Of a stretch of 64,000 bases of DNA, positions 19,122-27,633 are shown in pieces. Source of the DNA: Flavobacteriaceae bacterium (GTDB lineage: Bacteria > Bacteroidota > Bacteroidia > Flavobacteriales > Flavobacteriaceae); NCBI GenBank assembly GCA_018401115.1, contig JAGYKX010000005.1, positions 248,001-312,000 on the forward strand, read 5' to 3'. The notes below the pieces were generated by a model. That model ran no database searches, had not been told where the DNA came from, and was given only the letters and a program-made list of their open reading frames with translations. Each line of letters opens with the position of its first letter. Position 1 is the first letter of the stretch. Made by a program: the position numbers and the translations under genes.

Positions 19122-21034
19122 AACAATTGAGATACTTTAAACCTAATATTAATTAGTTCTTGGATTTCTTTAATTGTTTTAAAGGTTCTTTTTAATTTTA
19201 CACGCTCTTCTTTACTCAGGGTATTTAAATCTAAATAGCGTCCAGAATCGTGGTGAAGAATGCCTTGTTTTGTTCTAAACTTAAGCAATGCTTTGGTTGC
19301 ATAAGAGCAAGAGAGGTACAATTCTTTATTATTGGGCTCTAGTGTTGCTAACTTTTCAAAGCGAGCAGCAGTATTGTTAATTCCTTTTATAAAATGAGAT
19401 AAAATCAATACTCTTGCAGCATCTGTGAGCGGCATAAGGGTTCTTCTCTTTAGATCAAAATTGTCTTTATTTGCGCCGTCATGCTCTACAAGAAAAGACC
19501 TAAAAAAACCAGATGGTGGTGGGCTTTGTAGTGCACCGCTTGCTAAATGAGTAGTGAAAACTGGAAAACTCTTCAGTGTTTCGAAAATAACGTCTGACAA
19601 TTCATCAGAAAGTTTGCTATTACCATATACAGCATTAAAGTCAAAAAAGATAGAAGACAGCAGTACTTCGTTTTTACCAGGATTACTAATCCAATAGCTT
19701 ACATTTTTTTTCCAACTATCAAGGTCTAAACACCATTTAGGATTAGAGGCCATCATGTCTGCAGGACAGTATTCGTAGCCAATTTTCATTAATCCTTTAT
19801 TGATTTTCTGAGCCAATTTCAGGAAATAGGATTTATGGGGTTCTCCGTCTCCTGTGCTTTCTTTTTCAAAAATAATAGCATTGTCCTGATCTGTTTGAAG
19901 CAATTGTTCATTTCTTCCTTGACTCCCTATTGCCAGCCAAACAAATGAACAGGGTGGAGGGGTCTCCATTTTTTTTAAATTCAGCTCAATCACTTGTTTG
20001 GTACATGCATTGTTGAGTTCTGAAATTATTTTTGAGGTAATAGTCATGGGAATTCCTTGTTGCAAATACCCCCTGAGCAATTTCATAATACTCAATCGAA
20101 TTCTTTTGATTTCTTTTGTTTTGGTGGCCCTTTGAATGGCTTTAATTAAAACAGATGGGTTATTTCCAACGGAAAGCATGATGTCGTGTTCAGAAACAAT
20201 GCCCACCGCTTTAGTATGAGGTGTCCCATCTTTGGTAATACATAAATGACTCACTCCAGATGCCATCATGCCCATTTGTGCTTGGGTTACGGTAAGTTCT
20301 TCACCATAAGTTATTACAGGGCTACTCATTATTTCTATTGCAGTTCCACTGATTGGAATTTCTCCAGTACCAATTTTATTTCTCAAATCTTTATCAGTGA
20401 TAATGCCAATAGGTAGTTTGTTTTTTAAAACCAGTATAGCACCAATTTTATTTAACTTCATAGCATTCGCTAGTTCAGTTATTGCTGTACTTGTTTCACA
20501 ACTGATGATGTTTTTAGACCATCGGACTTGTTGCACGTCAAACAAGGGTACTATTGCTTCGTTTTCTTCTCCGCTAGTCTCTCCATAAAGTTTTCCTCTA
20601 TGCTTTTTGGCATATGGATTTCTAGTATTAGAAGCGAAACTCTCCAATAAGAAATTTCCAATGGATTTGTTTTTTAAAGCATAAGGCTTAAAGACTTCAA
20701 TGGGAATACAGTACAAAATTGTTTCCTCATAGGCTTTGGCTTCCATTTTGTAATTCTCTTGAGCCATTAATGGTCTCAATCCAAAAATATCTCCCTCATC
20801 ACAAAGGTCTACCATCTCGTTTTGGGGCGCTTTACGTAAGGCAACAGCTCCTTTATGTACCACATAAAAATTAGTGTGAGGGCTGTCTCCCTCTTTAAAT
20901 ACTAGCCCATCTTTATCTAGGTATTGTATGTTTATTTCTACAGCAATATCTTCTAAAACCTCAATGCTCAACATATTAAATGGAGGGAAACCTTTTAGAA
21001 AGTCTGCTACTCTGTGGCTAATGGTGTTTTTCAT
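19118..21034 (-). CDS. cNMP-binding / CBS / DUF294 putative nucleotidyltransferase
   Basis: 638 residues. Order: cyclic-nucleotide-binding fold (about 20-135, with GDIFGLRPLM), a CBS pair (about 175-290, with IGIITDKDLRN and VGIVSEHDIM), a nucleotidyltransferase domain whose active-site signature GSQGRNEQ is at 370-377 with Asp382 and Asp384, and a helical DUF294 C-terminal domain (about 500-638). The acidic residues needed for nucleotidyl transfer are present. Proteins of this layout sit beside acetate uptake genes in many bacteria; a regulatory role sensing adenine nucleotides is plausible, but the target is unknown. Confidence 0.9.
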   Translation of the reverse strand: MKNTISHRVADFLKGFPPFNMLSIEVLEDIAVEINIQYLDKDGLVFKEGDSPHTNFYVVHKGAVALRKAPQNEMVDLCDEGDIFGLRPLMAQENYKMEAKAYEETILYCIPIEVFKPYALKNKSIGNFLLESFASNTRNPYAKKHRGKLYGETSGEENEAIVPLFDVQQVRWSKNIISCETSTAITELANAMKLNKIGAILVLKNKLPIGIITDKDLRNKIGTGEIPISGTAIEIMSSPVITYGEELTVTQAQMGMMASGVSHLCITKDGTPHTKAVGIVSEHDIMLSVGNNPSVLIKAIQRATKTKEIKRIRLSIMKLLRGYLQQGIPMTITSKIISELNNACTKQVIELNLKKMETPPPCSFVWLAIGSQGRNEQLLQTDQDNAIIFEKESTGDGEPHKSYFLKLAQKINKGLMKIGYEYCPADMMASNPKWCLDLDSWKKNVSYWISNPGKNEVLLSSIFFDFNAVYGNSKLSDELSDVIFETLKSFPVFTTHLASGALQSPPPSGFFRSFLVEHDGANKDNFDLKRRTLMPLTDAARVLILSHFIKGINNTAARFEKLATLEPNNKELYLSCSYATKALLKFRTKQGILHHDSGRYLDLNTLSKEERVKLKRTFKTIKEIQELINIRFKVSQLL

Positions 21035-21115
21035 TGATATAGATTGCTATACAAATATAATGATTGGGTAAAGAATGTACTCATTGTTAAGTCTTTATAT
21101 CTGAATATAAAGTAT

Positions 21116-21141
21116 AAAAAAACCCTAGTACTAACTAGGGT
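21116..21141 (-). terminator. Terminator after tRNA-Met
   Basis: On the minus strand the stem ACCCTAG/CTAGGGT (21141-21135 with 21128-21122) is followed by a T-run (21122-21116). It lies 7 bases after the tRNA 3' end. Confidence 0.88.
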
Positions 21142-21148
21142 GATTTTG

Positions 21149-21222
21149 TAGCGAGAGGGGGTCACGATCCCCCGACCTCCGGGTTATGAATCCGACGCTC
21201 TAACCAACTGAGCTACCTCGCC
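21149..21222 (-). tRNA. tRNA-Met (CAT), elongator type
   Basis: 74-nt cloverleaf: acceptor GGCGAGG with a G1-U72 wobble, anticodon loop TTCATAA, variable loop AGGTC and T arm GGGGG/CCCCC. The anticodon stem has an A31-C39 mismatch and lacks the three G-C pairs of initiator tRNA. CCA is not encoded. A tRNA-Ile2 (lysidine-modified CAT) cannot be wholly excluded from sequence alone. Confidence 0.93.
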
Positions 21223-21237
21223 GTGTTTTAAAGGCTG

Positions 21238-21270
21238 CAAATATAAAGTTTAATTTGTTGACCCTCCAAA
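21238..21270 (-). promoter_or_regulatory. Bacteroidota-type promoter for tRNA-Met
   Basis: TTTG (21270-21267), a 21-base spacer and TATATTTG (21245-21238) match the -33/-7 consensus of the phylum, 15 bases before the tRNA. Confidence 0.85.
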
Positions 21271-21354
21271 AAACTTCGTAAAAATATTACAATACAATAG
21301 TTTTTTTATCGTCTATAAATATATATATTGTGATTCAAAATTTAGAAACCAAAA

Positions 21355-21738
21355 ATGAGTGATAAAATTAAATACGAAATAGAATTTGTGATTCAATCTT
21401 CACCACAGATGTTATTTCAATACATAGCTACACCTTCAGGATTGTCTGAGTGGTTTGCAGATAATGTAAATTCACGAGGAGAAATGTTCACTTTTATATG
21501 GGATGCGTCAGAAGAACAAGCTAAGCTAGTCAAAAGAAAGTCAGATGAGTTCGTGAAATTTGTTTGGCTAGAATCAGAAGACGAAAGTTTTTTTGAAATG
21601 AGAATTATTGTAGATGAAATTACTTCAGATGTTTCTCTGTTTATTACAGATTTTGCTGAGGAAGACGAAGTAGAAGAATCTAAAATGCTTTGGGAAAATC
21701 AAATATCAAGTTTAAAGCAAGTACTTGGTTCTTCTTAG
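21355..21738 (+). CDS. START-like domain protein (SRPBCC/AHSA1-type fold)
   Basis: 127 residues with an N-terminal strand (KYEIEFVIQSSPQMLFQYI), a GLSEWFADNV segment and a final helix, the layout of small helix-grip proteins related to AHSA1. A conserved Bacteroidota family is recognised, but no ligand or partner is known. The C-terminal third is strongly acidic (EEDEVEESKM). The gene ends 29 bases before a hairpin terminator that also abuts the next gene. Confidence 0.82.
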   Translation: MSDKIKYEIEFVIQSSPQMLFQYIATPSGLSEWFADNVNSRGEMFTFIWDASEEQAKLVKRKSDEFVKFVWLESEDESFFEMRIIVDEITSDVSLFITDFAEEDEVEESKMLWENQISSLKQVLGSS

Positions 21739-21759
21739 GTCTATTCTTTTATAAAATAA

Positions 21760-21767
21760 TATCTTTG
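21760..21767 (+). promoter_or_regulatory. -7 box for the aminotransferase gene, abutting the terminator
   Basis: TATCTTTG (21760-21767) is a perfect TAnnTTTG box ending directly at the first base of the terminator stem (21768). No TTG at the right distance was seen. Confidence 0.45.
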
Positions 21768-21793
21768 AGCCTTGATTCATCAAGGCTTTTTTT
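21768..21793 (+). terminator. Rho-independent terminator ending at the next start codon
   Basis: AGCCTTGA (21768-21775) pairs with TCAAGGCT (21780-21787), followed by T to 21793; the next ATG is 21794-21796. Confidence 0.85.
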
Positions 21794-22627
21794 ATGGTTG
21801 TTTTTAACGGAAAATTATACTCAGATCAAGAATGTTTTATAGGTGTAGGCAATACTGCGCTTTCTTTTGGTCATGCTGTTCTAGAGGAACTTAGGATAGA
21901 AAATGGTCACCTATTATTTTGGGAGCCACATTATTTAAAAATAATGGCCAGTATGCGCATGTTACGTATTAGTATTCCTATGACCTTTACGCCAGATTAT
22001 TTAGAGGGTGTCATAAAGGATGCGCTTTCTAAAACAATCCATCTAAACAATTATGCTTTAGCAGTTTTTCAGGTATATCCAAGTGAAGATAAAATCACAC
22101 AGACCCATTACCATATATCATTTAGGCCTTTAGAAAATTTACACTTAGGTGAAATGTCCCATACGCCTTTTGAAATAGGGCTATACAAAGATTTTTATAT
22201 TGCAGACTCTTTACTGAGTACCCTTCCTACAAATTATAAATTAGTAGAACGTTTAGCAGGTGTTTTTTCTAATGAAAACGATTTTCAAAGTTGTTTTTTA
22301 CTCAACGAGAAAAAAGAAGTAATAGGCACTCATATGGGCCCATTATTTTTGGTTACCAATGGACAAATTCAGACACCTCCAATTACAGGGGGAACTCAAA
22401 ACAGTGTATTTAGAAAGGAAATTATATCGCTTTTAGCTAAGGATAGTGATTACGAAATCTCAGAAGACGTTATTTCACCATTTTCGCTTCAAAAAGCAGA
22501 TGCCTTATTTATTTTTAACCCTTCTAAAGGTTTTATTTCTATAAGTAAATACAGAAAAAAAATATATGATCAGCATGAATTTGTTAAGGCTATTGCTTTA
22601 AAATTCCAACACAGTATTTCATCTTAG
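21794..22627 (+). CDS. Class IV aminotransferase-fold PLP enzyme
   Basis: 277 residues of fold-type IV: N-terminal NGKLYSDQECFIGVGN and SFGHAVLEELRIENGHLLFWEPH, the Schiff-base Lys149 in NYKLVERLAG, and a late ITGGTQNSVFR block. Relatives are branched-chain aminotransferases and 4-amino-4-deoxychorismate lyases; this one is divergent, so no symbol is given. A lyase for folate synthesis is a reasonable guess. Its start codon follows a terminator T-run directly, so transcription must start in or just before the hairpin, or come from readthrough. It converges with yqgE, 3 bases away. Confidence 0.75.
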   Translation: MVVFNGKLYSDQECFIGVGNTALSFGHAVLEELRIENGHLLFWEPHYLKIMASMRMLRISIPMTFTPDYLEGVIKDALSKTIHLNNYALAVFQVYPSEDKITQTHYHISFRPLENLHLGEMSHTPFEIGLYKDFYIADSLLSTLPTNYKLVERLAGVFSNENDFQSCFLLNEKKEVIGTHMGPLFLVTNGQIQTPPITGGTQNSVFRKEIISLLAKDSDYEISEDVISPFSLQKADALFIFNPSKGFISISKYRKKIYDQHEFVKAIALKFQHSISS

Positions 22628-22630
22628 AAG

Positions 22631-23191
22631 TTAATTAAGACTTGGATTTTCAGGGGTATTAGACCATATAAGGTAATTTCCTCCCAGTGCTTTTATACGA
22701 TCTTTCCAAAGGGTTTGATTTTGTTGTTTTATAAGGGTTTTTATGTCTATGTCATTTACTGTAATCCAAGAATTAGATTTTATTTCTCCATCCAATTGTT
22801 CTTGAGACCAACCGGTATATCCCAAAAAGAATTTTATTTGATTTTCAGAAACCAGCTCTTGTTCTAAAGCCTCCAGTAAGGCGTTAAAGTCTCCACCCCA
22901 GTAAATACCATTACTTATTTCAATACTGCCAGAAATGACTTCTGGAGCAGTATGAATGAAATATATATTGTCTTGCTCCACAGGTCCACCATTGAAAACA
23001 GGAAAAGGATGATTTATATCTTCTATGAGTTCATCTAGAGTGTAGGTCAATGGTTTGTTAAGAATAAACCCAACTGAACCCTTTGGATTGTGTGCAGCGA
23101 TTAAAATTACTGCCCTACTAAATGACACATCTCCTGTGAGCGCGGGTTCTGCTAATAGAACATGTCCTTTTTGAATATGCGAATCTGACAT
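22631..23191 (-). CDS. YqgE/AlgH family protein
   Basis: 186 residues with the UPF0301 pattern: KGHVLLAEPALTGD, FSRAVILIAAHNPKGSVGFILNKP, a VFNGGPVEQDNIYFIH block and a GYTGWSQEQLDGE motif. No catalytic function is established for the family; AlgH was named for an alginate effect in Pseudomonas that does not carry over here. It follows the HU gene on the same strand, but a strong hairpin between them suggests separate transcription. Confidence 0.92.
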   Translation of the reverse strand: MSDSHIQKGHVLLAEPALTGDVSFSRAVILIAAHNPKGSVGFILNKPLTYTLDELIEDINHPFPVFNGGPVEQDNIYFIHTAPEVISGSIEISNGIYWGGDFNALLEALEQELVSENQIKFFLGYTGWSQEQLDGEIKSNSWITVNDIDIKTLIKQQNQTLWKDRIKALGGNYLIWSNTPENPSLN

Positions 23192-23234
23192 ATTTAAATA
23201 TAGTTAAATATTTAATTATTTGTAGAAAATTGAC

Positions 23235-23262
23235 ATAAAAAAGCACCTCAATTGAGGTGCTT
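23235..23262 (-). terminator. Terminator after HU gene
   Basis: The perfect palindrome AAGCACCTCA/ATTGAGGTGCTT spans 23241-23262; on the minus strand it is followed by a T-run (23242-23237). Confidence 0.9.
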
Positions 23263-23286
23263 TAAAATTTTTCTTGAAGATATATC

Positions 23287-23559
23287 TTAGTTTACAGACT
23301 TAGATAACTCAGCTCCAGCTTTAAATTTTACTACGTTTTTAGCAGCGATTTTGATTGTAGCACCAGTTTGTGGGTTTCTACCATCTCTCGCATTTCTTTT
23401 AGATACAGACCATGATCCGAATCCTACTAAAGAAACTCTTCCGCCTTTTTTAAGAGATCCTTCTACATTTCCTAAGAAAGACTCTAAAGCTTTTTTTGCA
23501 GCTGCTTTTGTGATACCAGCATCTGCTGCCATTGCGTCGATTAATTCTGTTTTGTTCAT
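23287..23559 (-). CDS. HU family DNA-binding protein
   Basis: 90 residues, the standard HU size: NKTELIDAMAADAGITKAAA at the N-terminus, GFGSWSVSKRNARDGRNPQTG spanning the DNA-binding arm (with the tip Asn-Pro that intercalates in DNA), and a C-terminal KAGAELSKSVN. It is a nucleoid-organising dimer. It stands alone between a clear promoter and terminator, fitting strong constitutive expression. Confidence 0.96.
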   Translation of the reverse strand: MNKTELIDAMAADAGITKAAAKKALESFLGNVEGSLKKGGRVSLVGFGSWSVSKRNARDGRNPQTGATIKIAAKNVVKFKAGAELSKSVN

Positions 23560-23601
23560 GATAATTAATTTAAATGTTATGTTTATAACTTATTACTTTA
23601 A

Positions 23602-23631
23602 CAAATTTATACGGATTATGCATAAACACAA
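23602..23631 (-). promoter_or_regulatory. Bacteroidota-type promoter for the HU gene
   Basis: TTG (23631-23629), 19-base spacer, TAAATTTG (23609-23602), with a leader of about 40 bases. Confidence 0.75.
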
Positions 23632-23735
23632 GTGTTCCCGCATGAAATTGCTCTTTTTGTTAATAACTTTGACTTTTTGTTTATAAAGGAGGGTGTTTTT
23701 TAGCTGTTTTCTCGCAAGGCAGTAGGAATAAGCCC

Positions 23736-24689
23736 TTAGAGTATGTAAGTATTTTCTTTCAATTGCAACCCATTGAGCACCTCTAAAACATTCATGACTC
23801 TTTTTCCTGGGAGTTGAATTTTTAGAAGCTCAATAAAACCGTCCTTCACAGCAATTTTTAGTTCTTTTTTGGATTTTATTATTGAACCAATTTTACGGTC
23901 GTGAATTATTTTTATGAATCTAGCTTCAAAAACTTTGAGAACGATTGTTTTACTCTCTTGATTCAAATGGGTCCAAGCAGTTGGATATGGACTCATTCCT
24001 TTGATGAAAGATTCTATGTCTTTTCCGTCTTTGGTCCAATTTATCTTACAGTCTTCCTTAAAAATCTTGGGTGCTTCTTTTAATGTGTCTTCATTGGCTT
24101 GACTTTTGGGGTTTATGGTGCCATTTTCAATATCTATAAGAGTCTTTTGAACCAAATCTGCTCCGAGTATCATGAGTTTGTCATGTAAGCTTCCTGCAGT
24201 ATCACTTTCTTCTATGGAAATAGCCATTTGGTCAATTACAGCACCTGTATCTATTTTCTCATCAATAAAGAAGGTAGTTACCCCTGTAGTCATTTCCCCA
24301 TTTATAATGGCCCAATTAATTGGCGCTGCTCCACGGTATTGAGGAAGTAATGATGCATGTAGGTTAAAAGTGCCCTTAGCGGGTATTTTCCATACCAATT
24401 CAGGAAGCATTCTAAAAGCCACCACAACAAATACTGCTGCATTTAATGCCTTTAAGGCTTCAATGAATGAGGGGTCTTTTAATTGGGTAGGTTGAAATAG
24501 CGTTAATTGATGTTTGAGCGCTATTTTTTTTACCTCAGATTCATTTAATTTTTTCCCCCTTCCAGCTGGTTTGTCAGCCACCGTAACTACACCTACTATA
24601 TTTTGTCCGTTTTCTACTAGCGTTTCTAAAATATGGGCTGCAAATCCTGGTGTTCCCATAAATACTATGGGCATATTATTTTTTGACAT
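23736..24689 (-). CDS. fmt: Methionyl-tRNA formyltransferase
   Basis: About 317 residues. Motifs: PIVFMGTPGFAA at the N-terminus, VADKPAGRGKK, the formyl-THF site with HASLLPQYRGAAPINWAI, and a C-terminal tRNA-binding domain. It formylates initiator Met-tRNA. I chose the ATG at 24689 (MSKNNMPIVF); an ATG two codons earlier (24695) is equally possible. Either overlaps the end of recQ by 14-20 bases, so the gene is translated with recQ in one operon. Confidence 0.95.
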   Translation of the reverse strand: MSKNNMPIVFMGTPGFAAHILETLVENGQNIVGVVTVADKPAGRGKKLNESEVKKIALKHQLTLFQPTQLKDPSFIEALKALNAAVFVVVAFRMLPELVWKIPAKGTFNLHASLLPQYRGAAPINWAIINGEMTTGVTTFFIDEKIDTGAVIDQMAISIEESDTAGSLHDKLMILGADLVQKTLIDIENGTINPKSQANEDTLKEAPKIFKEDCKINWTKDGKDIESFIKGMSPYPTAWTHLNQESKTIVLKVFEARFIKIIHDRKIGSIIKSKKELKIAVKDGFIELLKIQLPGKRVMNVLEVLNGLQLKENTYIL

Positions 24690-26568
24690 ATTCATTTTGA
24701 CTATTTATTTCAATGCACCCTTCTTTTAAAAGGTATTGAATGCAATTTAACACCAATTCTTTGGGTTTTTCTAAGGTACTCACTAATTGTCTTGAAGTGA
24801 AATTATTTTCATCTAAAAGTGATAATATAGCCTGACAAAGATCATTTAATACAAGCTCTTGTGGTATGGTTTTTTGACTACAATAATCACATATGCCACA
24901 TTCCTTTGATTTTTCATCAAAATAATCTAATAGTACTTTATTTCTACATCGGGTGGACTGTGTCACATAGGATATGATGGCATTTACCTTTTCGATTCTT
25001 TCTTTATAGGTAATTTCAATTCGTTTTGCGAATGGTGCTATGGTTCTTTCATCTTCCCTTGGCAGTAGGTAAAATACTTTAAGATCTGTTGTGTATGCAT
25101 CTAGCGCTATAAGGTGGTCTTTGTGTAATTGTTCTAAATCTTTCTGAATGTCGGCGACACTTTTAGCTGTTTTCTTCGATAAGAGATGAAGGTCTATTTT
25201 TGTGTCAAACTCAAAAAGACCTCCATAGGTTCTGGAAAGATTTAAAATTATTGGTTTCATTTTCTCATTGGAATCCATATAGTCATACAACTGTTCTTTG
25301 GAGCATACATACTTTATTGTGGTCCTTTTGTCAAAGTTTTCCTCTAAACGAATAATGCCAAATTGATCTAGGGTTTTTAACGCGTTGTAAGTTTTAAGTG
25401 TCTTTAGTGCATATTGAGATACAAATCCATTAAAAGAAAACTGATAGGTTAGGCCGTTACCTTCTCCATAAGGTATGCGTAAAAAGGCATTTAATTTTTG
25501 GTATACCAACTGAACTTCTTTGAGCGCAGCCATTGGATCTATAAATTGGTTTTTAAGCTGGGTGACATCGGGCTTAGCCCAAAGAATTATTGCATTTGCA
25601 GCTTTTCCGTCTCTGCCAGCTCTTCCAGATTCTTGGTAGTAATTTTCAAGGCTTTCAGGTATTTGAAAATGAATTACATCACTTACATTGCCCTTGTCTA
25701 TACCCATTCCAAAGGCATTTGTGGCAATCATTATTTTAGCGTGGTCTTTTATCCAATTGCTTAGTGCTGCTTCCCTTTCAATTTTTGAAAGTCCACCATG
25801 GTATGTGGCTACAGCTAATCCTGCGTTATTTAATTCATTAAAAAGCACGCTTACCATTCTTCTGCTATTGACATATACTATGACACTTTGAGAGGCTTTG
25901 AGACAAATCTCTTTGAGATAGTACAGTTTGTCTTCTACTTGTGTGACATGATAGGAAATATTATGTCTTAAAAAAGAAGCCTTGTGAGTTTTTACCGTTT
26001 TTAAAGATAAATTCGCAACAATATCTTCTTGTACTTTCCTAGTTGCAGTGGCGGTTAGTGCAATCATTGGGGCATCTGTAATAGCTTTCAATGAAGTGCA
26101 TTTGAGATATGCTGGTCTAAAGTCATGCCCCCAGCTAGAAATACAATGTGCCTCATCTATGGCAATGAGACTAATTTTCATTCTAGAAAGCCTTTCTAAT
26201 ACCATGGGTTGTTGCAATCTTTCGGGAGACATATATAAAAATTTCACTTCCCCATATTCACAGTTGTCTAGCAATTCAATGAGTCTGTCCCTTGAAATTC
26301 CAGTGGTGAGACCTATGGCTTTTATCCCTTGATTAGAAAGTCTATTCACCTGGTCTTGAATGAGCGCTATTAATGGAGAAATAACTACGCACAAACCTTC
26401 TAAGGCTAGTGCTGGAACTTGAAAACACAAAGATTTCCCTCCGCCTGTTGGAAGAAGTGCTAGTACATCTGATCCAGCTAAAACATCTTTAATAATCTCT
26501 AATTGATTCTGTTTGAAAGTGTCGTAGCCCCAGAACTTTTTAAGAATCTCATAGGGGTCTTTAGCCAT
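24676..26568 (-). CDS. recQ: ATP-dependent DNA helicase RecQ (short form without HRDC)
   Basis: 630 residues. Helicase motifs: LLPTGGGKSLCFQ (I), IDEAHCISSWGHDFRP (II), TATAT (III), and QESGRAGRDG (VI). The zinc domain follows with the Cys4 set in RCRNK...ECGICDYC, then a winged helix. It stops about 100 residues short of full RecQ proteins and has no recognisable HRDC domain. It unwinds DNA in recombination and fork repair. It starts 2 bases after the upstream AAA gene and overlaps fmt. Confidence 0.94.
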   Translation of the reverse strand: MAKDPYEILKKFWGYDTFKQNQLEIIKDVLAGSDVLALLPTGGGKSLCFQVPALALEGLCVVISPLIALIQDQVNRLSNQGIKAIGLTTGISRDRLIELLDNCEYGEVKFLYMSPERLQQPMVLERLSRMKISLIAIDEAHCISSWGHDFRPAYLKCTSLKAITDAPMIALTATATRKVQEDIVANLSLKTVKTHKASFLRHNISYHVTQVEDKLYYLKEICLKASQSVIVYVNSRRMVSVLFNELNNAGLAVATYHGGLSKIEREAALSNWIKDHAKIMIATNAFGMGIDKGNVSDVIHFQIPESLENYYQESGRAGRDGKAANAIILWAKPDVTQLKNQFIDPMAALKEVQLVYQKLNAFLRIPYGEGNGLTYQFSFNGFVSQYALKTLKTYNALKTLDQFGIIRLEENFDKRTTIKYVCSKEQLYDYMDSNEKMKPIILNLSRTYGGLFEFDTKIDLHLLSKKTAKSVADIQKDLEQLHKDHLIALDAYTTDLKVFYLLPREDERTIAPFAKRIEITYKERIEKVNAIISYVTQSTRCRNKVLLDYFDEKSKECGICDYCSQKTIPQELVLNDLCQAILSLLDENNFTSRQLVSTLEKPKELVLNCIQYLLKEGCIEINSQNEYVKK

Positions 26569-26570
26569 TG

Positions 26571-27101
26571 CTATATGTTTTCCAACACAAAAGAAATTCT
26601 GTTTTCTACAGTGTCTTTAGGTAAGATAATACTTTCATAGCCAAATCGGTCATAGGCTGCCTTTAAAAAAGGATAAATTTTTAAAGCTTCCTGGTAGTCT
26701 TCATATCGCTCATTGTCTGAAGCGTATATTTCTTCCCAAGGGGGAAAAATAAAAACATGGTCGTATTTGTGGTCTTCACAGGCCTCGCTGAAATAATTTG
26801 GGTAAGGGGTGTTTCCTCTGTCTAGATAAGCAACAACTTCAGGTAATCCTCGGTCTAAAAAAACCATTGAAGCTTTGTGTTCCTGTGCCTCCTTGTACTG
26901 GTTTATACGACCCTCTAATAGCTTTTCACTAAATAAAAGTGGGTCAGAAACAAAGAATTGTGATATGCCATTTTCTCTTGCTTCTAAAGTGACTTGTCTA
27001 GAAACTTCTTGAGCGCATGCATATCCCCTGAGTTCCAAAGCTTGGATCAATGTAGTTTTTCCAGTCGCTGGACCGCCAGCAAACACAATCTTTTTAGCCA
27101 T
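26571..27101 (-). CDS. AAA_28-type P-loop NTPase (NadR-kinase-like)
   Basis: 176 residues with a Walker A GGPATGKTT at the N-terminus, an EVSRQVTLEARENG segment, and FLDRGLPEVVAYL as the likely Walker B/base region. This is the AAA_28 family, related to small-molecule kinases such as the NadR ribosylnicotinamide kinase domain. The substrate is not known. It is the first gene of the AAA-recQ-fmt operon and is divergent from the DUF493 gene. Confidence 0.8.
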   Translation of the reverse strand: MAKKIVFAGGPATGKTTLIQALELRGYACAQEVSRQVTLEARENGISQFFVSDPLLFSEKLLEGRINQYKEAQEHKASMVFLDRGLPEVVAYLDRGNTPYPNYFSEACEDHKYDHVFIFPPWEEIYASDNERYEDYQEALKIYPFLKAAYDRFGYESIILPKDTVENRISFVLENI

Positions 27102-27175
27102 AAACAGGTCTGTAAATTAGGGATGCAAGTTACACAAAACACACTTAAATGGCTAAAAAACCTAAGATTTAGACG

Positions 27176-27183
27176 TATATTTG
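27176..27183 (+). promoter_or_regulatory. -7 box for the DUF493 gene
   Basis: TATATTTG (27176-27183) is a perfect -7 box. It overlaps the most upstream in-frame TTG (27181), which argues that this TTG is promoter and not a start codon. Confidence 0.5.
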
Positions 27184-27201
27184 CCTAAAATATTGATTGA
27201 T

Positions 27202-27489
27202 TTGGAAGACAAAAAGACCGCAGACTTTTACAAGAGATTAGAAGATAATCTCGCTTTAAATACCCAATGGCCCGCACCCTATCTCTACAAATTCATTGTA
27301 CCTACAGATACTGAAAAGGTTGCTGCTATTAAGACAGTTTTTAAAAATAAATCTGCAAAGATTTCTTCTAGAGTTTCTTCAAAAGGTGCTTTTACGAGTA
27401 TTTCAGTCTCGTTAGTGGTCAAAAATCCAGAAGCTGTAATAGCAAATTACAGGGCTGTTGCTCAAATTGAAGGGGTAATTTCTCTTTAA
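27202..27489 (+). CDS. DUF493 (YbeD-like) family protein
   Basis: About 95 residues from the TTG at 27202 (MEDKKTADFYKRLEDN). TTG codons at 27181 and 27193 are in frame, but the first lies inside a likely -7 box. The fold pattern is that of YbeD: WPAPYLYKFIVPTD, then a strand-turn SSRVSSKGAFTSISV and a final helix. It is a small ACT-like domain with a suspected allosteric role; no ligand is known. Confidence 0.82.
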   Translation: MEDKKTADFYKRLEDNLALNTQWPAPYLYKFIVPTDTEKVAAIKTVFKNKSAKISSRVSSKGAFTSISVSLVVKNPEAVIANYRAVAQIEGVISL

Positions 27490-27633
27490 TTTAAACATGA
27501 TTCCTGAACACTATTATGGGTGTTGTTTTTAAAATCAAATATTGCTCTAGCACTTAGGAGACTTTCTAATTTTTTAGTATTTTGCAGTCCATAAAGCATT
27601 GGCTTTGTAATCTTTCCCTTAATACCGTACAAT

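Noticed and set aside
21149-21222. Initiator tRNA-Met
   Set aside because: It lacks the three G-C pairs of the anticodon stem and the unpaired first base of initiator tRNAs.
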